A stretch of 64,000 nt of DNA from Triglochin maritima (Eukaryota; Streptophyta; Magnoliopsida; Alismatales; Juncaginaceae), in NCBI GenBank assembly GCA_963682175.1, contig OY821784.1:30733621-30797620 (forward strand). The letters are read 5' to 3'. Of this stretch, positions 31,590 through 42,230 are shown piece after piece. Under the pieces are notes generated by a model. That model searched no databases. It was given only the letters and a program-made list of their open reading frames with translations, and was not told the origin of the DNA. Each line of letters starts with the position of its first letter. Position 1 is the stretch's first letter. A program made the position numbers and the translations under genes.

Positions 31590-32400
31590 ATGTCTTTCAT
31601 TGAAAATGCAAATTTCAATGAACTTATCGTTTGCTCTATGTGATTTCCCATGAGGAATATGTCATCGACATACAAGATCAGAAATACTATGTGACTCCCA
31701 CTGACCTTCTTGTATATACAAAGTTATTCCTTGCTTTAGATGAAGTTAATCTTTTTGAATTCTTCATCAAAGCATTTGTTCCAACTCCTCGATGCTTGCC
31801 ATAAATGAATCGTTTAAGCTTGCATACTTTCTCACTATTCTTTGGATCTTTAAAACATTGAGGTTGTACCATGTACATGTCCTCCTCCAAGTTCTCGTTA
31901 AGGAACGTTGTTTTGACATCCATTTGTCATATTTCATAATCATGAAATGTGAAAATAATCAGCATAATCCGAATAGTTTTGAACATGGTAACCGGTGAAA
32001 AAGTTTCATCATAGTCAATTCCATGTATTTGAGTGAAACTTTTCACTACAAGTCATGCTTTACAGGTTGTCAAGTTTCAATTTATGTCCATCTTCCTCTT
32101 AGAAACCCATTTGTTTACAAAGGATTTTTTTCCTTGAGGAAGGTCAACCAAATCTCATACTTGATTATCATACATTGATTATTTCGGATTTCATTGCTAT
32201 AAATCATAGTTTTGAGTCTTTGTTTTCCATTGCTTTATGAAAGGTTGATGGATCATAGGTATCTAGTACCATGTATTCGTGAAGTCCCAAATATATATCA
32301 TGTTTCTTTCTCTCCCTCATTGACCTTCTAAGTTCTACTGGTTTTACTTGTATTTCTTCCACAATTTCTTGCGGAATTGGTTCATGTTCAATTCTTGACG
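31590..32400 (-). pseudogene. Copia reverse transcriptase pseudogene
   Basis: Read on - from right to left, with stops and shifts: RRSMRERKKHDIYLGLHEY (the segment before RT), YDPSTFHKAMEN, FVNKWV, IDYDETFSPVTM, MDVKTTFLNENLEEDMYM, KVCKLKRFIYGKH, then the catalytic YVDD at 31661-31672. This order is that of Ty1/Copia RT. Part of the domain after FIYG is scrambled. It is the only reverse transcriptase trace in the window and is clearly dead. Confidence 0.85.
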
Positions 32401-32765
32401 TACACTAGGTGAGACCGGTTGAACGAAAGGTTGCATGGACCAATTTGGTAAAGGCACGACTTCAAAATTAGTCGTTGCAGAAAAAAGACAAGAAAATGAC
32501 TTGAAAAGGAAATTAAAAAACCCAAGAACAATCAGACAAAATCGTAAGAACGGTCGTCTGTTCCACTACATAATTTGTCGTTACAAATGGTTGAATGTAA
32601 TCCAGGTAGCGGTAGACCATTGTGTATAAATTGGCAGAAGTTGAGTTGGAGTGGTTTTTCGAGTTAGGTTTGAGTGATCTATTGAAATCTAAATAATGTG
32701 AGGTTTTTTGTGTGACTTCTAGATAGAACTTTGAATGAATGTGGATGGATACATTATATGCTCAA
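32401..32765 (-). repeat. Host LTR, first segment (interrupted)
   Basis: Text such as gaccggttgaac, ggtttgagtgatctattg and ttttttgtgtgacttct aligns with the tandem-array LTR (ggtttgggtgatctaatg, attttgtgtgtgacttct). It is a diverged relative. It is cut at 32765 by the solo LTR and resumes at 34442. Its left border merges with the Copia remnant. Confidence 0.65.
32761..32765. repeat. Target site duplication ctcaa, left of the solo LTR
   Basis: ctcaa here and at 34442-34446 flank the tg...ca solo LTR. Confidence 0.85.
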
Positions 32766-34441
32766 TGATTGATCGTTTAAAATAACCGCAAGTGCTCGGC
32801 GTTGGTGAAGATGTGACAAATACGGGTCGAACCTCAAAGAGTTGTGAGTGTTATTGTGACTAACATACTCGAGTGAGAAATGAGAGGAGAATGATGAGAC
32901 TATGCTAAACTAACTAAACGACAAATGCGACGAAAATTAAAAACAACTAATAAAAAATGAGTCCCGTAGGAGGTGGAGAATGAATACAAAAATGTAGATG
33001 TGTATTGGTGTGTGTGTAATATTTAGTGATCATGACATGCAGACATGTAAATCTTATAATGCCATAATCCTAAGTGTATCTCTACATGGATTAAGATTTA
33101 TCATCATCATTAAAACATACAAAATACTACTCAAGATAATGACAGACGACCACATGATAACATGTTTAATGACATAAAGAACATGAAATCCATAATAATC
33201 GAAACCCAACTATGTCTCCACATGAATTAAAATATAACATTATCATTAAAATATACAAGACATTAATTAAGATGAAGTCAACAAGAGCACATGCTCTCAC
33301 ATGCCATCCTTATCTCTTTACCACTCCAACCTTATCATTACTTCATCATTCCCCGTAAAGTTGGCCCAATAGCCAAAACATTTGCTAAGCATCAATTAAA
33401 ATCATTAACATATCAAAGGCAAGAGTGAAGAATCCAACAAAATGGTTATGAAATTCATGTGAGGCTCTAAGATTCAAATTAAACACACACACGCACACTA
33501 ATACAACACATCAACACTTCACATCATTCTCCGCCCCCAATGGGATGTATTACTCACTAATCAACATATAAACCAAAGAAACAACAACATAAAAATAACA
33601 CATGAACAACTAAAGAAAACTAGATATAACCAAAGTAATAGAATAAAAAATGCGTCAAATGAAAGACAAGAACATAAAGAACAAGAAACTAAAACTTGAT
33701 TAAGAAAAAAGGTTACAAAATGTGCTTCTCCTCTCCTCCCACTACTCTACTAAACATGAAATCAAACATACTCTGCTAAACATGAAATAAAACTTACTCT
33801 ACTAAACAATAAATAAAATTAACCCAATGAGTAGAGGAATGAAGAAGGAAGAGGGGGAGGAAGGTTTATAAGTGTATTTATAGAAGATTAGATGGTCTGA
33901 ATGAATCTGGGCTCAATCGGACGACTGTAAATCAGCTCTGGATATTGCATAATTCTCTGACCCGAAAACCTGACCTATCAGAGAAATTTGGGGTCAATCC
34001 GACAAACCGGATCCACCAATGACGGATCATTTGGGTCGGATCGACCTTTAATTTCACCAGTGGCTTTAACATACTATTTTAGCACGTGGGGTACACCCGA
34101 AGTCGTTGGTTCGAACCCGTTTGATTTTAATTGTTGAATTACTCATCAGGTTTAGGCGATTCTGGACTTTTACAACCAACATATTTTTCTTTACACTTAA
34201 CTCCCTCTGGGTTTTCACTTGGGTCCTTCATGACTTACAATCCGGTGCTTGGGCATTACAAATAGGTCCAAAAAGCTTCCAAATCAGTCATTTTCTTCTT
34301 GTATTTAAGTCATTTTCTCTTCCTCTCTTTTCTTTATTACCTAAAACCCGAAACACATCAAACAAACACTTGAGTATCACAAAATTGGGGTAAAATAAAT
34401 GATATATAACATGAATACAATGTATGATATGCTACTAATCA
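32766..34441 (-). mobile_element. Solo LTR, Athila-like, 1,676 bp
   Basis: Begins tgattgatcg, ends ctactaatca, flanked by ctcaa on both sides. On - it contains tataaata (plus-strand 33875-33882) and near its 3' end ttcgacccgtatttg and gcacttgcggt. The same phrases close the LTR at 7778-9005, so it belongs to a related Gypsy/Athila family. No internal region remains, the usual result of recombination between two LTRs. Confidence 0.82.
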
Positions 34442-34592
34442 CTCAAGTTTATAAAAGTTTCTAAAGACTCAAACAAAGATAAAATTATATTTCTTCAAAA
34501 GTTTGATTACATGTCTTCACTTCAATCCCTTTCTTCTTGAGTCTTGACTCTTGATCACTTACTAAGATAAGAGTATGCTCAATACAAGTATG
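34442..34592 (-). repeat. Host LTR, middle segment
   Basis: Continues the diverged LTR after the solo LTR: ctcaagttt, aaagactcaaa, gagtcttgactcttgatcac match cctaagactcaaa and gagtcttgatcacc of the array LTRs. It ends at the tandem array insertion point (gtatg, 34588-34592). Confidence 0.7.
34588..34592. repeat. Target site duplication gtatg, left of the tandem array
   Basis: gtatg here, atatg at 62818-62822: one mismatch. They directly flank the first and last LTR of the array. Confidence 0.7.
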
Positions 34593-35141
34593 TGTAGGAT
34601 CTTGTGGGTTATGGGTCCACTAATCACTATTAATCTAATCCCTAACTAATCAAACAATAAACGCAGCGGAAACAAATTTAAAAACTAGTAGGGAAATAAC
34701 ATGCAAACCACAAAGAGACTCAGCGTTTTTATAGAGGTTCGGCACCCCACCCAGGTCCTAGTCCTCTCTTGTAAGCTCCGCTCGACTCCGCGAGCTCCGC
34801 CTACGTCTTCACTAACCACTCCCCGTTCCGGGCCGGGAGAGAACGTCTTTACACCACAAGCAACGCGAACAACCCTCGCTTGCTTGAATTCTTCCTCTCA
34901 CAATCCGAGAGGGACACTTCGGGCTTTCACCGAAGTCCTTGCTTCTTTTGACAACACTTGTAACTGAGTGGGATTCACTCTCTAATTGAGCACACTTTGA
35001 GTAGGATGAGTAATTGATCAAGTGTGTGAAGTTTAGGCTTATAGAGTGTAGAAATGGGAGCTTTGAGGATTGAGGTTTCTCTCTTAATGAGTTGGGACAA
35101 TTGGAGTTGGAGAGTTGTGTTAACAACATGTCTTGATCCTC

Positions 35142-35149
35142 TATTTATA
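35142..35149 (-). promoter_or_regulatory. Predicted TATA box of the Copia LTR (repeated in all eight)
   Basis: tataaata on -, at LTR position 549-556 on +. It is present in every LTR, for example 38961-38968, and in the diverged LTR at 29506. Confidence 0.75.
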
Positions 35150-35242
35150 AGCTCCTAAAGATTTCTAGCCGTTTGGACAAGATTTGATTGGGTTTTGTGC
35201 AAGATACACAAGGCAGAAAATCGGGCTGCAAATCTGTCCAGA

Positions 35243-35715
35243 ACCGGTCGACCGAAACTACTAAAACGGTCGACCGTTCACTTGATTTCAAGGAGAACGG
35301 TCGAACAAATAAATATTCGGTCGGACAAACGAGCTAGAACATAACTCTACTTAAGTGAATCGGTCGAACCAAAGTATGGTGCGGTCGACCGTTCAGGGGA
35401 TTCGGTTGAGACAAAGGTGAAACAGTCGAACGAAGATATGTCGACCGATAGCAGGGAATTTTGTTCATGTTCAACCGGTCGACCGAATCAAGGTCATCGT
35501 TCGACCGGTTACCGAATGTATTTTGGGGTTAAGTTTGTTTTATACGAATACGACCGTTATAGAAATACGACAAGGAAAACGGCCATATTAAAATCCGGGA
35601 TCGGTCGACCGAAAAGGTAGAACCGGTCGACCGGTAGAGTTCGGTAAAATCACTGTGGAGAGTCTGTTATAAACCGGTCGAACTGAGAACTGGTTCGGTC
35701 GACCGGTTCACACAG
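35243..35715 (-). promoter_or_regulatory. Cluster of cggtcgaccg palindromes upstream of the LTR TATA box
   Basis: About seven perfect 10-bp palindromes cggtcgaccg and eight partial ones (cggtcgaac, gttcgaccgg, atacgaccg) in roughly 470 bp, starting about 95 bp upstream of the TATA box in the - direction. The same cluster is in all eight LTRs; LTR 2 has lost the first (ggtcaaccg). Position in U3 suggests an enhancer-like array of binding sites. The binding protein is unknown. Confidence 0.6.
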
Positions 35716-36083
35716 GAAATCTGGGTTTAGGTTTTAAGTGATTTCCGACTAAGGTTTGGGTGATCTAATGAAGTTCAAATTAGGTGAAATTTTGTGTGTG
35801 ACTTCTCTAAGGAACCTAGTGTGTATGTGATAAGTTTTTAGCTATTGTATGCTCAATTTACACATGTTCCTAAGACTCAAAATAAAATCAAGATTACAAG
35901 TCTTCATATAGCTTTATTACAAATCTTGACTTGATTTTCTTCCTTCCATGAGTCTTGATCACCTGTAAAGGTTAGCACATGCAATATATATGCAATGCAA
36001 TATGTGTGCTACTCTACATTACTTATGATTAAGATTAGGTTGATTAAATCATCAAAACAAGGATTACGGCCAAAAAGCCAACA

Positions 36084-36098
36084 ATCTCCCCCTTTTTG
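36084..36098 (-). promoter_or_regulatory. Polypurine tract of Copia unit 1
   Basis: On -, aaaaagggggagat sits directly before the 3' LTR start tgttggc. The same tract follows LTRs 2 to 7 at equivalent places. Confidence 0.85.
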
Positions 36099-36705
36099 AT
36101 GATGGCAACCTATATCTTAATACTTGAAATTTTTAAATGTAAACTATGCATATAAATGCTCCCCCTATGGATGTGCATAGTTTTTGTTCAATTGTAGCCA
36201 ATTTTCAAGTAACTCCCCTTTAATTATCTCTCCCCCTTTGACTTCCATCAAAAACAAAAATAATTATGACTTTAAGCATAGAATTTGGATGTCTTGTAGT
36301 GAAGTTGCTCCACCTAAATTTTGCACTTCATTACTCTAATAAAAGATATATCATTTAAGCTCCCCTATCAATAAGGCTAGATGGAAACTATGAGTATGAT
36401 TCTAGTTAAGTTCAATTTAGTTTCAATTTAAGCCTTATTCTAACATCCATTTACAATATGACATTTAAAATCAATGGATGTGATATATGATTTGCAATGA
36501 ATAGGGTTAATGATTTTCAATGAATTGAACACTAAGGATATGACAATTAAGCATATAAAACTAGATTAGAGCTAATTTAACATGAATTGTATAGATAGGA
36601 ATTTTATACCAATGTTGAATTCGAATTTAGCTCCAATCTCATTTGGTGATGCAACCGGATTTGAATTTGACTCTTGAGCTCACCCGGTCACCACCAATTT
36701 CCTCT

Positions 36706-38358
36706 TCAAGCTCCTACAAGTGTAGATTTAGGTACCCAAACAACTTTGGGTCCTTGAACATTAGCTTTTGGGATCCAAACCATTTTGGCTTTGGGTGCCC
36801 ACACACTTGAGGAACTAGACTTAACAAATAAATGCTTGCCATTTAAGGTAGTATGAGATACATGGTTTTTCAAATGCACATTGTATCCTAAACCATGTTT
36901 AGCTAATGATTGTATTTGACTACTCAAAAGCATATCAAGCATTTTTGTTCCTTTAGTGAACATTTCAAGATCTTTTCTTAATTGCATATTTGAAGCTTTA
37001 AGATCTACATGTTCATCAATAATGGGTGTTTTACTTAGACTAGCAAGTGATGATTCGTTTGATTCAAGTCTAGCAATCACCTCATTCTTTTCATTCATGA
37101 TTAATTCAATTTGGCATTTGAGATCATTTATAGTTTTTCTAGCATTTTTGTTCTTTTCACAAATGATCTCATATTGTTTAACTAAATCATGAAATGCATT
37201 TTGTAGCTCATCATGTGTATATGATTCATCATTAGCATTAGAGTTAGAGCTAGCACTAGAATATGATTTACTTGAACATGAATTACTTCTAGTGGAATAA
37301 GATTTAGAGGAGTTAGAAGCTACCTCACTTTGTTCATCTTCAATGGCCATGAAGCATGAATGTGCAACCTCTCTTCTACTTTGCAAGGAAGAGGATGATG
37401 ATGATGGAGATGAAGAGTCATCCCAAGTGGCTTTGTGAGCTTCCTCCTTCCTTTCTTTCCTCTTACTCTTCTCCTTTTCTCTTCTCCTCTCTCTTCTCTC
37501 ATTTTTCTTCTCCCTCTCTTTTCTCTCATTTTCGCTCTCCTCCCTCTCTTTTTCTCTTTTCTCACTTCTTCTACCTCTTATTTCATTCTTTTCTCCCTTA
37601 TCCCTCTTGACGTATTTGAAGAAGTCTTGGGCAAGGACCTCAATGTCCTCTTCTTCCACCCTCATTGGCTCATCAAAATTTGCATGTAATGCCACCATGG
37701 AGTTTTTCTTTGAAGCTTCCTTCTCTCTTCGATGACTCAATTGGAGCTCATAGGCCATGAGATTTCCAATGAGTTCCTCCATCTTCAATTTTGAAAGATC
37801 GTGCGATTCTTCGATTGCCACGACCTTGTCTTCCCAATCGTTGCTCAATGACCGGAGGAATTTTCGAGTCATCTCTCCTTCATTTATCCTTCTTCCAAGA
37901 ATCAAAAGAGAGTTAGTGATATCGGTGAAGCAAGTGTTCATGTCTCTTATGTTCTCACCGATTTGCATAGAAAATATTTCATATTTATGCATGAGAAGAC
38001 TAACCCTAGTTTCTTTAGTTTTACTATCACTCTCATGATGCATTTGTAACATATGCCATATTTCATTTGCACTTTCACAACCCCTAATTCTATTGTATTC
38101 TCCCTCATTAAGGCCACAATAAAGAATGTTCATAATTTTAGAGTTCATTTCAATTTCTTTCATTTGAGCCCTAGATAGAGAATCTAAATCATCTTCATTT
38201 GGGGCTATGTATGGATTTTGAATAAACTTCCAATACTTAAGGTCATTTGATATTAAAAAGATTTTCATTCTATTTTTCCAATAATCATAATTTGACCCAT
38301 TAAGCAAAGGAGGCCTTGTGGTGCATAAACCCTCTAAGTGATTAGATGTTGAAGCCAT
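36706..38358 (-). CDS. gag: Copia gag-like protein, unit 1
   Basis: 550 codons, ATG to stop. The N-terminus, LLNGSNYDYWKNRMKIFL (residues about 18-35), is the DUF4219 gag start. It is followed by the UBN2 gag region with ANEIWHMLQMHHE and INEGEMTRKFLRSLSNDWED. Then come an Arg/Glu/Lys-rich stretch (about 255-310), a Ser-rich stretch (about 315-375), a coiled coil (about 385-470), and a tail with VWAPKAKMVWIPKA and VVWVPKS. There is no CCHC knuckle and nothing of protease, integrase or RT. The WVPK tail is the sort seen between gag and integrase in larger Copia polyproteins, so pol was probably cut out just after it. Unit 1 differences: ESDSK, NSMVAL, EPMRVEEE. Confidence 0.9.
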   Translation of the reverse strand: MASTSNHLEGLCTTRPPLLNGSNYDYWKNRMKIFLISNDLKYWKFIQNPYIAPNEDDLDSLSRAQMKEIEMNSKIMNILYCGLNEGEYNRIRGCESANEIWHMLQMHHESDSKTKETRVSLLMHKYEIFSMQIGENIRDMNTCFTDITNSLLILGRRINEGEMTRKFLRSLSNDWEDKVVAIEESHDLSKLKMEELIGNLMAYELQLSHRREKEASKKNSMVALHANFDEPMRVEEEDIEVLAQDFFKYVKRDKGEKNEIRGRRSEKREKEREESENERKEREKKNERRERRREKEKSKRKERKEEAHKATWDDSSSPSSSSSSLQSRREVAHSCFMAIEDEQSEVASNSSKSYSTRSNSCSSKSYSSASSNSNANDESYTHDELQNAFHDLVKQYEIICEKNKNARKTINDLKCQIELIMNEKNEVIARLESNESSLASLSKTPIIDEHVDLKASNMQLRKDLEMFTKGTKMLDMLLSSQIQSLAKHGLGYNVHLKNHVSHTTLNGKHLFVKSSSSSVWAPKAKMVWIPKANVQGPKVVWVPKSTLVGA

Positions 38359-38396
38359 GCTAAAATTATGGTAAAGTAATGAAATTTAGCTAACAA

Positions 38397-38409
38397 GGCT
38401 CTGATACAA
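38397..38409 (-). promoter_or_regulatory. Primer binding site of unit 1, mutated
   Basis: Reads ggctctgatacaa where every other unit has ggctctgatacca. The c-to-a change at 38408 alters the tggtatcagagcc match to tRNA-iMet. Confidence 0.8.
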
Positions 38410-38411
38410 AA

Positions 38412-39902
38412 TGTAGGATCGTGTGAGTTATGGGTCCACTAATCACTATTAATCTAATCCCTAACTAATCAAACAATAAACGCAGCGGAAACAAATTTAA
38501 AAACTAGTAGGGAAATAACATGCAAACCACAAAGAGACTCAGCGTTTTTATAGAGGTTCAGCACCCCACCCGGGTCCTAGTCCTCTCTTGTAAGCTCCGC
38601 TCGACTCCGCGAGCTCCGTCTACGTCTTCACTAACCACTCCCCGTTCCGGGCCGGGAGAGAACGCCTTTACACCACAAGCAACGCGAACAACCCTCGCTT
38701 GCTTGAATTCTTCCTCTCACAATCCGAGAGGGACACTTCGGGCTTTCACCGAAGTCCTTGCTTCTTTTGACAACACTTGTAACTGAGTGGGATTCACTCT
38801 CTAATTGAGCACACTTTGAGTAGGATGAGTAATTGATCAAGTGTGTGAAGTTTAGGCTTATAGAGTGTAGAAATGGGAGCTTTGAGGATTGAGGTTTCTC
38901 TCTTAATGAGTTGGGACAATTGGAGTTGGAGAGTTGTGTTAACAACATGTCTTGATCCTCTATTTATAAGCTCCTAAAGATTTCTAGCCGTTTGGACAAG
39001 ATTTGATTGGGTTTTGTGCAAGATACACAAGGCAGAAAATCGGGCTGCAAATCTGTCCAGAACCGGTCAACCGAAACTACTAAACCGGTCGACCGTTCAC
39101 TTGATTTCAAGGAGAACGGTCGAACAAATAAATATTCGGTCGGACAAACGAGCTAGAACTTAACTCTACTTAAGTGAATCGGTCGAACCAAAGTATGGTG
39201 CGGTCGACCGTTCAGGGGATTCGGTTGAGACAAAGGTGAAACGGTCGAACGAAGATATGTCGACCGATAGCAGGGAATTTTGTTCATGTTCAACCGGTCG
39301 ACCGAATCAAGGTCATCGTTCGACCGGTTACCGAATGTATTTTGGGGTTAAGTTTGTTTTATACGAATACGACCGTTATATGAATACGACAAGGAAAACG
39401 ACCATATTAAAATCCGGGATCGGTCGACCGAAAAGGTAGAACCGGTCGACCGGTAGAGTTCGGTAAAATCACTGTGGAGAGTCTGTTATAAACCGGTCGA
39501 ACTGAAAACTGGTTCGGTCGACCGGTTCACACAGGAAATCTGGGTTTAGGTTTTAAGTGATTTCCGACTAAGGTTTGGGTGATCTAATGAAGTCCAAATT
39601 AGGTGAAATTTTGTGTGTGACTTCTCTAAGGAACCTAGTGTGTATGTGATAAGTTTTTAGCTATTGTATGCTCAATTTACACATGTTCCTAAGACTCAAA
39701 ATAAAATCAAGATTACAAGTCTTGATATAGCTTTATTACAAATCTTGACTTGATTTCCTTCCTTCCATGAGTCTTGATCACCTGTAGAGGTTAGCACATG
39801 CAATATATATGCAATGCAATATGTGTGCTACTCTACATTACTTATGATTAAGATTAGGTTGATTAAATCATCAAAACAAGGATTACGGCCAAAAAGCCAA
39901 CA
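38412..39902 (-). repeat. Copia array LTR 2
   Basis: Shares gcgtttttatag with ggttcagcac only with LTR 7. Has gaaaactgg in common with LTRs 3 and 6. The first palindrome is changed to ggtcaaccg. Confidence 0.95.
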
Positions 39903-40524
39903 ATCTCCCCCTTTTTGATGATGGCAACCTATATCTTAATACTTGAAATTTTTAAATGTAAACTATGCATATAAATGCTCCCCCTATGGATGTGCATAGT
40001 TTTTGTTCAATTGTAGCCAATTTTCAAGTAACTCCCCTTTAATTATCTCTCCCCCTTTGACATCCATCAAAAACAAAAATAATTATGACTTTAAGCATAG
40101 AATTTGGATGTCTTGTAGTGAAGTTGCTCCCCCTAAATTTTGCACTTCATTACTCTAATAAAAGATATATCATTTAAGCTCCCCTATCAATAAGGCTAGA
40201 TGGAAACTATGAGTATGATTCTAGTTAAGTTCAATTTAGTTTCAATTTAAGCCTTATTCTAACATCCATTTACAATATGACATTTAAAATCAATGGATGT
40301 GATATATGATTTGCAATGAATAGGGTTAATGATTTTCAATGAATTGAACACTAAGGATATGACAATTAAGCATATAAAACTAGATTAGAGCTAATTTAAC
40401 ATGAATTGTATAGATAGGAATTTTATACCAATGTTGAATTCGAATTTAGCTCCAATCTCATTTGGTGATGCAACCGGATTTGAATTTGACTCTTGAGCTC
40501 ACCCGGTCACCACCAATTTCCTCT

Positions 40525-42177
40525 TCAAGCTCCTACAAGTGTAGATTTAGGTACCCAAACAACTTTGGGTCCTTGAACATTAGCTTTTGGGATCCAAACC
40601 ATTTTGGCTTTGGGTGCCCACACACTTGAGGAACTATACTTAACAAATAAATGCTTGCCATTTAAGGTAGTATGAGATACATGGTTTTTCAAATGCACAT
40701 TGTATCCTAAACCATGTTTAGCTAATGATTGTATTTGACTACTCAAAAGCATATCAAGCATTTTTGTTCCTTTAGTGAACATTTCAAGATCTTTTCTTAA
40801 TTGCATATTTGAAGCTTTAAGATCTACATGTTCATCAATAATGGGTGTTTTACTTAGACTAGCAAGTGATGATTCGTTTGATTCAAGTCTAGCAATCACC
40901 TCATTCTTTTCATTCATGATTAATTCAATTTGGCATTTGAGATCATTTATAGTTTTTCTAGCATTTTTGTTCTTTTCACAAATGATCTCATATTGTTTAA
41001 CTAAATCATGAAATGCATTTTGTAGCTCATCATGTGTATATGATTCATCATTAGCGTTAGAGTTAGAGCTAGCACTAGAATATGATTTACTTGAACATGA
41101 ATTACTTCTAGTGGAATAAGATTTAGAGGAGTTAGAAGCTACCTCACTTTGTTCATCTTCAATGGCCATGAAGCATGAATGTGCAACCTCTCTTCTACTT
41201 TGCAAGGAAGAGGATGATGATGATGGAGATGAAGAGTCATCCCAAGTGGCTTTGTGAGCTTCCTCCTTCCTTTCTTTCCTCTTACTCTTCTCATTTTCTC
41301 TTCTCCTCTCTCTTCTCTCATTTTTCTTCTCCCTCTCTTTTCTCTCATTTTCGCTCTCCTCCCTCTCTTTTTCTCTTTTCTCACTTCTTCTACCTCTTAT
41401 TTCATTCTTTTCTCCCTTATCCCTCTTGACGTATTTGAAGAAGTCTTGGGCAAGGACCTCAATGTCCTCTTCTTCCACCCTCCTTGGCTCATCAAAATTT
41501 GCATGTAATGCCACCACGGAGTTTTTCTTTGAAGCTTCCTTCTCTCTTCGATGACTCAATTGGAGCTCATAGGCCATGAGATTTCCAATGAGTTCCTCCA
41601 TCTTCAATTTTGAAAGATCGTGCGATTCTTCGATTGCCACGACCTTGTCTTCCCAATCGTTGCTCAATGACCGGAGGAATTTTCGAGTCATCTCTCCTTC
41701 ATTTATCCTTCTTCCAAGAATCAAAAGAGAGTTAGTGATATCGGTGAAGCAAGTGTTCATGTCTCTTATGTTCTCACCGATTTGCATAGAAAATATTTCA
41801 TATTTATGCATGAGAAGACTAACCCTAGTTTCTTTAGTTTTACTATCACCCTCATGATGCATTTGTAACATATGCCATATTTCATTTGCACTTTCACAAC
41901 CCCTAATTCTATTGTATTCTCCCTCATTAAGGCCACAATAAAGAATGTTCATAATTTTAGAGTTCATTTCAATTTCTTTCATTTGAGCCCTAGATAGAGA
42001 ATCTAAATCATCTTCATTTGGGGCTATGTATGGATTTTGAATAAACTTCCAATACTTAAGGTCATTTGATATTAAAAAGATTTTCATTCTATTTTTCCAA
42101 TAATCATAATTTGACCCATTAAGCAAAGGAGGCCTTGTGGTGCATAAACCCTCTAAGTGATTAGATGTTGAAGCCAT
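40525..42177 (-). CDS. gag: Copia gag-like protein, unit 2
   Basis: 550 codons, intact. Same domains as unit 1. Distinct residues: EGDSK, NSVVAL, EPRRVEEE, RRENEKSK, and Tyr in VKYSSSS (shared with unit 5). Confidence 0.9.
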   Translation of the reverse strand: MASTSNHLEGLCTTRPPLLNGSNYDYWKNRMKIFLISNDLKYWKFIQNPYIAPNEDDLDSLSRAQMKEIEMNSKIMNILYCGLNEGEYNRIRGCESANEIWHMLQMHHEGDSKTKETRVSLLMHKYEIFSMQIGENIRDMNTCFTDITNSLLILGRRINEGEMTRKFLRSLSNDWEDKVVAIEESHDLSKLKMEELIGNLMAYELQLSHRREKEASKKNSVVALHANFDEPRRVEEEDIEVLAQDFFKYVKRDKGEKNEIRGRRSEKREKEREESENERKEREKKNERRERRRENEKSKRKERKEEAHKATWDDSSSPSSSSSSLQSRREVAHSCFMAIEDEQSEVASNSSKSYSTRSNSCSSKSYSSASSNSNANDESYTHDELQNAFHDLVKQYEIICEKNKNARKTINDLKCQIELIMNEKNEVIARLESNESSLASLSKTPIIDEHVDLKASNMQLRKDLEMFTKGTKMLDMLLSSQIQSLAKHGLGYNVHLKNHVSHTTLNGKHLFVKYSSSSVWAPKAKMVWIPKANVQGPKVVWVPKSTLVGA

Positions 42178-42215
42178 GCTAAAATTATGGTAAAGTAATG
42201 AAATTTAGCTAACAA

Positions 42216-42228
42216 GGCTCTGATACCA
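42216..42228 (-). promoter_or_regulatory. Primer binding site, tRNA-iMet type (intact copy)
   Basis: tggtatcagagcc on -, two bases from the 5' LTR end. Equivalent intact sites precede LTRs 4 to 8. Confidence 0.9.
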
Positions 42229-42230
42229 AA

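Larger units (their letters stand above)
34593..36083 (-). repeat. Copia array LTR 1 (leftmost, 3' end of the array)
   Basis: Carries variants found only in LTR 1 and LTR 8: gtgggttatg near the start, cacccaggtcc, gagaacgtcttt, aaacggccat, gtcttcatatag, gattttcttcc. Private: gatcttg at its start and ctgtaaagg. TATA box tatttata at 35142-35149 (reads tataaata on -). Confidence 0.95.

Noticed and set aside
34701..35129. 88- and 105-codon frames in every Copia LTR
   Set aside because: They lie in the LTR region downstream of the promoter, on both strands, are conserved only through copy identity, and match no family known to me.
37356..38038. Frames on + opposite the Copia gag gene (for example 84, 84 and 93 codons in each unit)
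   Set aside because: They repeat in every unit only because the gag gene does, and they have no domains.
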